Assembly (NCBI GenBank): GCA_027306715.1
Contig: DAHUZG010000192.1
Location: 1 to 5,570 of the forward strand
Direction of reading: 5' to 3'
Source: Acidimicrobiaceae bacterium
GTDB lineage: Bacteria > Actinomycetota > Acidimicrobiia > Acidimicrobiales > Bog-793
DNA length: 5,570 nucleotides
Part shown: one piece after another, positions 1-5,570 of the stretch
Numbering within the stretch: position 1 is the first letter of the stretch
Layout of the letters: each line of letters begins with the position of its first letter
The notes under the pieces: model-generated
The model's input: only the letters and a program-made list of their open reading frames with translations
Database searches by the model: none
Told to the model about the DNA's origin: nothing
Position numbers and translations under genes: made by a program

Positions 1-1155
<1,155 letters not shown>

Positions 1156-1156
<1 letters not shown>

Positions 1157-2286
1157 CAGCCTCCCGCCGCCCGGCGCGCCCGGCGGCCGCCGCCGGTGCG
1201 CAGCATCAGCTTCTCGAACTCGTCGAGCAGGTAGCGGGCGTCGTGCGGACCGGGCCCGGCCTCGGGGTGGTACTGCACCGAGAACGCCGGGACGTCGGTG
1301 CAGGCGAGCCCTTCGATCACCCCGTCGTTGAGGTTGACGTGGGTCACTCGAGCCGCGGGGACCCCGTCGGCGACGGCGTAATTGTGGTTCTGGCTGGTGA
1401 TCTCGACTCTGCCCCCGTCGACGCGCCTGACCGGGTGGTTGGCGCCGTGGTGGCCGAAGGCGAGCTTGTAGGTGCGCCCGCCGAGGGCCGCGGCGAGGAC
1501 CTGATGGCCGAGGCAGATGCCGAGCACCGGGACGGCGCCGAGGAGCTGGCGCACGTTGCCGACGAGGGGGGTAAGGGCGGCGGGATCGCCTGGTCCGTTG
1601 GAGAGCAGGACGCCGTCGGGCTCGGCGGCGAGGACCTCCGCGGCCGGCGTGGCGGCGGGGACGACGCGAAGCGAGGCGAAACGCAATAGCTGGCGCAGCA
1701 TCGTCGCCTTGATCCCGAGGTCGTAGGCGACCACCCTGAGCGGTCCCCCGGCCAGCACGTAGGGCTCGGCGACGGTGACCTCGGCGACGAGGTCGGCGCC
1801 GTCGGTGCCGGGCTCGGATCGCGCCGCGGCGAGCAGCTCGGCCTCCCCGGCGGTGCCGAAGGCGCAGGCGATCGAGCCCGCCTCGCGCACGTGACGGGTC
1901 AGCCGGCGCGTGTCGACCCCGCTGACGCCGCCGACTCCGTGGCGGCAGAGGAAGCTCTCGAGGTCCTCCGCCGCCCGCCAGCTGCTCGGCCGGCGCGGCA
2001 GGTCACGCAGCACCACGCCACGGCAGAACGGCCTCCGGCTCTCGTCGTCGTCGGGGGCGACCCCGTAATTGCCGATGTGGGGATAGGTGAAGCTGATCAC
2101 CTGGCCGGCGTAGGAGGGATCGGTGAGGATCTCCTGGTAGCCCGACATCGCCGTGTTGAAGACGAGCTCGCCCGTGCGCACGGCGGTGGCGGCTCCGATC
2201 GCCTCGCCCTCGAAGACGGTGCCGTCGGCGAGCACGAGCAGGGCCACCGGACGCGGCGCCCCGGTGGTGCGCTCCTCGTCTTCCAC
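1156..2286 (-). CDS. carA: Carbamoyl-phosphate synthase small subunit (glutamine amidotransferase)
   Basis: CarA hydrolyses glutamine and passes ammonia through a tunnel to CarB. The N-terminal CarA-specific domain shows LADGTVFEGEAIGA, ELVFNTAMSGYQEILTDPSY and SFTYPHIGNYG. The C-terminal class I (triad) amidotransferase domain shows YDLGIK, LLSNGPGDP, the nucleophile motif GICLGHQ (Cys258 in this numbering), KLAFGHHGANHPV, TSQNHNYAV and the His340/Glu342 pair in QYHPEAGPGPHD, so all catalytic residues are present. I chose the GTG at 2286 (376 residues, close to the 382 of E. coli CarA) because AGAGGAG sits four bases upstream. An in-frame GTG at 2328 would add 14 residues (TGAGRLPAGQRSG-rich) but has no Shine-Dalgarno sequence and no family match. 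The gene follows pyrC after a 139-bp gap and overlaps carB by one base. The short Arg/Gly/Ala-rich C-terminal tail (GGGRRARRAAGG) is beyond the conserved domain. Confidence 0.97.
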
Positions 2287-2425
2287 GCCGCTCCTCTGTC
2301 CGGCGGGGAGCCGTCCCGCCCCCGTCACGTCGGCCCGAGATTACCGGTGACCGCCCGCGCCGCGGCCGTGGCGCGGGCGCCGCCGGCCGGCGATCCGAGC
2401 GCCCCGGCTCGCCGCCGGTGCCCGC
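2287..2425 (-). other. pyrC-carA intergenic gap with palindromes
   Basis: This is the only real gap inside the operon. It holds a perfect 10-bp inverted repeat (arms 2352-2361 and 2370-2379, 8-base loop) and, one base away, a 12-bp perfect palindrome CGCCGGCCGGCG at 2381-2392. No T-run follows the hairpin on the minus strand, so it is not a standard intrinsic terminator; it could be an RNA-processing or stabilising hairpin, or chance in GC-rich DNA. TAATCT at 2343-2338 (minus strand) resembles a -10 box, without a recognisable -35. I see no credible small gene here; many actinobacterial pyr operons carry a small membrane-protein gene between pyrC and carA, which is absent. Confidence 0.55.
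2291..2297 (-). promoter_or_regulatory. Ribosome-binding site of carA
   Basis: On the minus strand AGAGGAG lies four bases before the GTG at 2286. It decides the start of carA against the upstream in-frame GTG at 2328, which lacks such a site. Together with the 139-bp gap it suggests carA is initiated independently rather than by coupling to pyrC. Confidence 0.6.
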
Positions 2426-3853
2426 TCAGCGACACGCTTCGCCGTCGCGCACGACGGGCTCGCCGGCGAGCACGGTGTGCCGGACCCGTCCCGTGAGCTT
2501 GAAGCCCGCCCACGGCAGGTTCCGGCTCCGGCTCGCCGAGCGCCCCGCATCGACGACGAAGCGGGCCCTCGGGTCGAGCACGCAGAGGTTCGCCGGCCGC
2601 CCGGCGGCGACGGGGCCGCCGTGGCGGGCGGCGAGGCCGGCGATGCGGGCCGGCGCCGCCGACATCTTCTCGAAGACGATCTCCGGCGACCCCGGGACTC
2701 CTGCGGGGCGGGCCGGGGCGACGCCGCGATCGTTTCCCCCCTCGTCGGGATGGCGCAGGTGAAGCGGCGGTTGCGGTGCGCCGTCGTCTCCCGCGCAGAG
2801 CAGCGACCAGACGACGGCGAGCGCCGTCTCGAGCCCGAGCATCCCGGGCGGCGCCAGCTCGAACGGCTCCTCCTTGGCCTCCTGGGGGTGCGGCGCGTGG
2901 TCGGTGGCGACGGCGTCGATCGTGCCGGCGACGAGCGCAGCCCGCAGGCAAGCGGCGTCGGCGGCGCTGCGAAGCGGCGGGTTGACCTTGAACACCGGGT
3001 CGAAGCCGGCGACGAGGGCGTCGGTGAGCAGCAGATGGTGCGGTGTCACCTCGGCGGTCACCGGCAGGCCCTCGGAGCGGGCCGCTTCGACGAGGCGTAC
3101 CGACCCGGCGGTGGAGAGGTGGAGGAAGTGCATCGGCGAACCCGTGAGCCGGACGAGGCCGAGATCACGGGCGAGCATCGCCTCCTCGGCGAGCGCCGGC
3201 TGGCCGGGGATGCCGAGCCGGCTCGACCAGGCGCCCTCGTTCATCGAGCCACCGGCGGCGAGCGCGTCGTCCTCGCAGTGCTCGGCGAGGACGATGCCGA
3301 GCGGCCCGGCGTACTCGAGCGCACGGCGCATGACCGCAGCGTCCTGGACGCCGCGGCCGTCGTCGGTGAACAGGCGCACCCCGAGCGCCGCCATCTCTGC
3401 CAGCGGCGCCAGCGTCTCGCCGCGCCGTCCCTGCGTGATGGCGCCGGCGACCGCCACCTCGGCCAGAGCCGAGCGCCCGAGAGCGAGCACGTCGCGGACG
3501 ACCGAGGCGTCGTCGATCGGCGGATCGGTGTTCGGCATCGCGACGACGGCGGTGTACCCGCCGAGAGCTGCGGCGCGGGTCCCGCTCTCGACCGTCTCTG
3601 CGGTCTCGCCCCCCGGCTCGCGCAGGTGGGCGTGGAGGTCGACGAGGCCGGGGCCGACGAGGCATCCGCCGGCGTCGAGCACGAGCGTCCCCGCCGGGGG
3701 AGAGAGCGCCGCCCCGACGGCGGCGACGACGCCGTCCAGCACGAGGACGTCGGCGCGTGCGGTCCCGCCGGCGGTGAGCACCTCGCCGCCTCGGACGAGC
3801 AGGCTCGCCGGCGCGCCCGGCGCGCCCGGCGACGCGGCGCGGCGCGCACTCAC
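2426..3853 (-). CDS. pyrC: Dihydroorotase, class I, with a C-terminal-region insertion
   Basis: Dihydroorotase is a zinc amidohydrolase that interconverts N-carbamoyl-aspartate and dihydroorotate, the third step of UMP synthesis. The 475-residue product shows the metal-binding DLHAHLREPG (His74, His76, with Arg78 for substrate), AMPNTDPP (Asn107), FTDDGRGVQD (Asp164, the class I metal-bridging position), AEHCED (His192), HFLHLST (His245), EVTPHHLLLTD, KVNPPLR and the catalytic ATDHAPH (Asp318, His319, His322), then PPGMLGLETAL. The C-terminal small domain is recognisable in AAGRPANLCVLDP and SRSRNLPWAGFKLTGRV. The GTG start overlaps the pyrB stop by four bases (GTGA). Length exceeds the usual ~425-430 residues because of a Pro/Ala/Gly-rich N-terminal leader (residues about 3-17, including a PGA-PGA repeat from a 9-bp duplication at 3810-3827) and a low-complexity insertion at about residues 354-390. 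All catalytic motifs are intact, so I expect an active enzyme. Confidence 0.95.
   Translation of the reverse strand: MSARRAASPGAPGAPASLLVRGGEVLTAGGTARADVLVLDGVVAAVGAALSPPAGTLVLDAGGCLVGPGLVDLHAHLREPGGETAETVESGTRAAALGGYTAVVAMPNTDPPIDDASVVRDVLALGRSALAEVAVAGAITQGRRGETLAPLAEMAALGVRLFTDDGRGVQDAAVMRRALEYAGPLGIVLAEHCEDDALAAGGSMNEGAWSSRLGIPGQPALAEEAMLARDLGLVRLTGSPMHFLHLSTAGSVRLVEAARSEGLPVTAEVTPHHLLLTDALVAGFDPVFKVNPPLRSAADAACLRAALVAGTIDAVATDHAPHPQEAKEEPFELAPPGMLGLETALAVVWSLLCAGDDGAPQPPLHLRHPDEGGNDRGVAPARPAGVPGSPEIVFEKMSAAPARIAGLAARHGGPVAAGRPANLCVLDPRARFVVDAGRSASRSRNLPWAGFKLTGRVRHTVLAGEPVVRDGEACR
2684..2794 (-). other. Low-complexity insertion within PyrC
   Basis: PyrC residues about 354-390 lie between GMLGLETALAVVWSLL and the conserved EIVFEKMSAAPARIAGL. 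Family members usually bridge these helices with a short loop of about ten residues. Here the stretch is rich in Pro, Gly, Asp and Ala, has no recognisable domain, and is in frame. Several codons are off the local GC-ending bias (CAA, CTT, CAT, GAT, AAC, GGA, GCA), which fits a weakly constrained loop. Boundaries are estimates made without an alignment. Confidence 0.6.
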
Positions 3854-4850
3854 GCTCGCCCCCGCGCAGCCAGAAGAGCACCGCCATGCGGACGGCGACG
3901 CCGTTGCGCACCTGGGCGGTGACGACGCTCGCCGGCAGCTCGGCGACCTCGGCGGCGATCTCGACGCCGCGGTTCATCGGGCCGGGATGCATGACGATCG
4001 CCCCCTGGCGCATCCGCCGGGCGCGCGCGGCGGTCAGGCCGTAGCCGGCGGCGTACTCCCGCAGGGAGGGCAGCAGCGACCCGGCGATCCGCTCCTTTTG
4101 GATCCGCAGCAGGTAGACGACGTCGGCTTCGGGCAGCAGCGGGTCGAGATCGTAAGCGACGCGCACCGGCCAGCCCTCGGTGCTCGCCGGCAGCAGCGTG
4201 CGCGGCCCGACGAGTGTCACCTCGGCCCCGAGCGCCGAGAGCGCCAGCACGCCGGAGCGCACGACCCGCGAATGGGCGATGTCGCCGACGTAGAGGACGC
4301 GCAGGCCCTCGAAGCCGCTCTGGACGCCGGGAGCGCCCCGCCTGTCGGGAGCGCCGCGTCTGGCCGGAGCGCTCTGGGCACCGGGAGCAGGGAAGTCGCC
4401 GAAGCCGAGCGCCTCGCCGATCGTGTAGCAGTCGAGCAGCGCCTGGGTCGGGTGCTCGTGGCGGCCGTCGCCGGCGTTGACGACGCCGCACCGCACCCAG
4501 CGCGCCACCTGGGCCGGCGCGCCGGCGCAGGGGTGGCGCACGACCATGGCGTCGACGCCCATCGCCTCGAGGGTCTCGACCGTGTCGCGAAGGGACTCCC
4601 CCTTGCTCAGCGAGGACGTGGCGGCGGTGAAGGTCATCGTGTCGGCGGACAGCCGCTTGGCGGCGGTCTCGAACGAGAGCCGGGTCCTCGTCGAGGGCTC
4701 GAAGAAGACCGTCGCCACAGTCCTGCCCCGAAGCGCCGGCACCCGGGGGATGGGCCGTCGCGAGACCTCGGCGAAAGAGGACGTGAGCGCCAGCAGCTCG
4801 AGCAGCCCGGCGGGAGGGAGGTCGGCGATCGAGAGCAGGTGGCGCGTCAC
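3850..4850 (-). CDS. pyrB: Aspartate carbamoyltransferase catalytic chain, with an apparent one-base frameshift at its 3' end
   Basis: PyrB transfers the carbamoyl group to aspartate, the committed step of pyrimidine synthesis. The carbamoyl-phosphate domain shows FFEPSTRTRLSFE (Ser53 to Arg57), SLSKGESLRDT (Lys83), RHP (Arg105) and HEHPTQALLD (His133 to Gln136). The aspartate domain shows VLYVGDIAHSRV, LLRIQKERI (Arg249) and MHPGPMNRGVEI, ending at NGVAVRMAVLFWLRGG. The GTG start at 4850 overlaps the pyrR stop (GTGA). The coding frame has no stop at the expected place: read literally it continues through pyrC to 3165, giving 561 residues. One extra G in the G5 tract at 3863-3859 would give LRGGRA and stop at TGA 3852-3850, a 333-residue protein with a GTGA overlap onto pyrC, so I annotate that end. 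Residues 156-179 are a hexapeptide-repeat insertion. No regulatory chain gene (pyrI) is present. Identity is certain; whether the shift is real or a sequence error is not. Confidence 0.94.
4314..4385 (-). repeat. Four-copy 18-bp tandem repeat inside pyrB (hexapeptide repeat)
   Basis: Four degenerate 18-bp units encode PGAQSA, PARRGA, PDRRGA and PGVQSG (residues 156-179). The core GGAGC on the plus strand recurs exactly every 18 bases, at 4330, 4348, 4366 and 4384. Units 1 and 4 resemble each other most, as do 2 and 3. The array is in frame and sits between the helix after HPTQALLD and the first strand of the aspartate domain (GLRVLYVGD), where other family members have a short turn. It includes the rare Arg codons AGA and AGG. 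Confidence 0.85.
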
Positions 4851-5434
4851 TGCTCGGCCGTCGCGGGCACAGCGAGGTCGGCGAGCACGACCCCCTCCAG
4901 GCTGACGTCGACGACCTCGTCCCGCCGCGTCGGCAGGTTCTTCCCCACGAAATCGGGCCGGATCGGCAGCTCGCGATGACCCCGGTCGACCATCACCGCC
5001 AGCCGTACGGCCCGCGCCCGGCCATGGTCGGAGAGGGCGTCGAGCGCCGCCCGGACGGTGCGGCCGGTGAACAGCACGTCGTCGACGAGCAGGACCGTTC
5101 GGCCCGTCAGCTCGCAGGGGATCGACGTCACCGCCTCGGCGAGCACGGGGCGCAGGCCGATGTCGTCGCGGTAGAAGGCGACGTCGAGGCTGCCGCAGGG
5201 GACCGGCTCGCCGGCACCGTCGACCTCCCCGATCATCCCGGCCAGGCGCTTCGCGAGCGGGACTCCGCCGGTCTGCAGGCCGATGACGACGAGACCCTCG
5301 GTGCCGTGCTGGCGCTCGACGACCTCGTGGGCGATCCGGCGGAGGGCGCGCGTCACGTCGGCGCCACTCATCACCTGTGCCCGGGGAACGACGGTGCCGG
5401 ACTGGCGGCGCCCGCTGCGCTCTCGCTCGGCCAC
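4847..5434 (-). CDS. pyrR: PyrR bifunctional pyr operon regulator / uracil phosphoribosyltransferase
   Basis: PyrR is an RNA-binding regulator of pyr operons related to phosphoribosyltransferases; UMP/UTP promotes its binding to the pyr mRNA, and many members also have uracil phosphoribosyltransferase activity. The 195-residue product has the type I PRT fold signature: VVIGLQTGGVPLA (about residues 49-61), the LDVAFYRDDIG segment typical of PyrR (83-93), the PRPP-binding motif TVLLVDDVLFTGRTV (113-127), and the C-terminal VDRGHRELPIRPDFVGKNLPT (150-169), which is also PyrR-specific. The position usually written TRG in the first loop is TGG here, a variant I believe also occurs in other bacteria. 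The GTG start at 5434 has AAAGGAG five bases upstream; the first ~20 residues are a charged leader before the conserved part. It is the first gene of the operon and overlaps pyrB by four bases. A matching PyrR RNA hairpin lies immediately upstream, so autoregulation is expected. Confidence 0.96.
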   Translation of the reverse strand: MAERERSGRRQSGTVVPRAQVMSGADVTRALRRIAHEVVERQHGTEGLVVIGLQTGGVPLAKRLAGMIGEVDGAGEPVPCGSLDVAFYRDDIGLRPVLAEAVTSIPCELTGRTVLLVDDVLFTGRTVRAALDALSDHGRARAVRLAVMVDRGHRELPIRPDFVGKNLPTRRDEVVDVSLEGVVLADLAVPATAEQ

Positions 5435-5439
5435 GGCGG

Positions 5440-5446
5440 CTCCTTT
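5440..5446 (-). promoter_or_regulatory. Ribosome-binding site of pyrR
   Basis: AAAGGAG on the minus strand, five bases before the pyrR GTG. It begins directly after the last base of the PyrR hairpin (5447), so protein bound to the hairpin could block ribosome loading. It also decides the pyrR start at 5434 over the internal Met22. Confidence 0.85.
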
Positions 5447-5479
5447 GACGTACGGGCCTCACAGGACCCGCTTGACGTC
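5447..5479 (-). promoter_or_regulatory. PyrR-binding RNA stem-loop in the operon leader
   Basis: On the minus strand, lower stem GACGT (5479-5475) pairs with ACGTC (5451-5447). A one-sided bulge CAA (5474-5472) follows, then upper stem GCGGG (5471-5467) with CCCGT (5456-5452, one G-U pair), a T bulge, CC/GG pairs and loop TGTGA (5463-5459). The apical sequence GGTCCTGTGAGGCC fits the known PyrR-binding consensus ARUCCNGNGAGGYU at all but its two end positions, and the two-tier stem with a 5'-side internal bulge is the known shape of this element. No terminator or antiterminator follows before the RBS, so the likely mode is translational repression, as described for actinobacterial pyr leaders, rather than Bacillus-style attenuation. 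The consensus and shape are established; the mode is inferred from position. Confidence 0.88.
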
Positions 5480-5487
5480 GGGTGGGC

Positions 5488-5493
5488 ACCTTA
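5488..5493 (-). promoter_or_regulatory. Candidate -10 box of the pyr operon
   Basis: TAAGGT on the minus strand fits the TANNNT pattern of housekeeping actinobacterial promoters in an otherwise extremely GC-rich stretch. A start site about seven bases downstream (near 5481) would begin the transcript just before the PyrR hairpin. No convincing -35 hexamer is seen 16-18 bases upstream. Confidence 0.35.
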
Positions 5494-5570
5494 GCCCAGA
5501 CGCCGGCTACGGCGCGGCGGCGGGCGGCGGACGACGCGGCGGCGAGCGCCGGGCGGCGGGCGGCGGGCGG
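5494..5570. repeat. GC-rich upstream tract ending in 7-bp tandem repeats
   Basis: The region upstream of the candidate promoter is almost pure G/C. It ends in GGGCGGC repeats (5551-5557, 5558-5564 and a copy cut by the window edge at 5565-5570), with related GGCGG runs from about 5511 on. I recognise no gene here. The plus strand has several short G-runs that could fold into a weak G-quadruplex, but this is composition-driven guesswork. Confidence 0.5.

Noticed and set aside
2287..2328. Longer carA start at the GTG at 2328.
   Set aside because: No Shine-Dalgarno sequence upstream and the extra 14 residues match nothing in the family; the GTG at 2286 has AGAGGAG four bases ahead.
2352..2379. 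Hairpin after pyrC as an intrinsic terminator.
   Set aside because: No run of T follows on the minus strand, and carA and carB clearly belong to the same pathway downstream.
2477..4979. Very long plus-strand open frames (481 and 701 codons) opposite pyrC and pyrB.
   Set aside because: Low-complexity products that overlap each other and lie antisense to intact conserved enzymes; long antisense frames are expected at this GC content.
5445..5477. TTGACG words on the plus strand as -35 boxes of a divergent promoter.
   Set aside because: No TANNNT box at 16-18 bases downstream of either; both words are the plus-strand image of the PyrR hairpin stem and its neighbours.
3165..5489. A 774-codon minus-strand frame read as one protein, or as a PyrB-PyrC fusion.
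   Set aside because: Only the middle part is PyrB. The upstream portion is pyrR out of frame and the downstream portion is pyrC out of frame, both arginine-rich nonsense; pyrC is in a different frame, so no fusion exists.

Overview
The window carries a de novo pyrimidine (UMP) biosynthesis operon, read entirely on the minus strand in the order pyrR - pyrB - pyrC - carA - carB, with carB cut by the left edge. The DNA is very GC-rich (about 70% or more by eye). GTG starts are frequent, and the gene order with a PyrR-type leader is the one known from Actinomycetota. I infer a high-GC actinobacterium, possibly a deep-branching class such as Thermoleophilia, but the class cannot be fixed from this sequence alone.

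Layout in direction of transcription (right to left). 5570-5480 is a GC-rich, repeat-containing upstream region with a weak candidate -10 box. 5479-5447 is a stem-loop that matches the PyrR-binding RNA element in sequence and shape, and it ends exactly where the pyrR Shine-Dalgarno sequence begins. Then follow pyrR (PyrR regulator / uracil phosphoribosyltransferase homologue, 5434-4847), pyrB (aspartate carbamoyltransferase, 4850-3850), pyrC (class I dihydroorotase, 3853-2426), a 139-bp gap with palindromes, carA (carbamoyl-phosphate synthase small subunit, 2286-1156) and carB (large subunit, first 385 codons, 1156-1).

Together CarA/CarB make carbamoyl phosphate from glutamine, bicarbonate and ATP. 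PyrB condenses it with aspartate, and PyrC closes the ring to dihydroorotate. PyrR bound to UMP or UTP is expected to hold the leader hairpin and hide the first ribosome-binding site. The 4-base GTGA overlaps at pyrR/pyrB and pyrB/pyrC, and the TGATG overlap at carA/carB, would couple translation of downstream genes to upstream ones.

I see no new biological system; this is a well-known operon. Three details deserve a second look: an apparent one-base frameshift in a G5 tract at the very end of pyrB; an insertion in PyrB made of four 18-bp (hexapeptide) tandem repeats; and a proline/glycine-rich insertion of a few dozen residues near the C-terminal part of the dihydroorotase. The long open frames on the opposite strand are composition artefacts of the high GC content.
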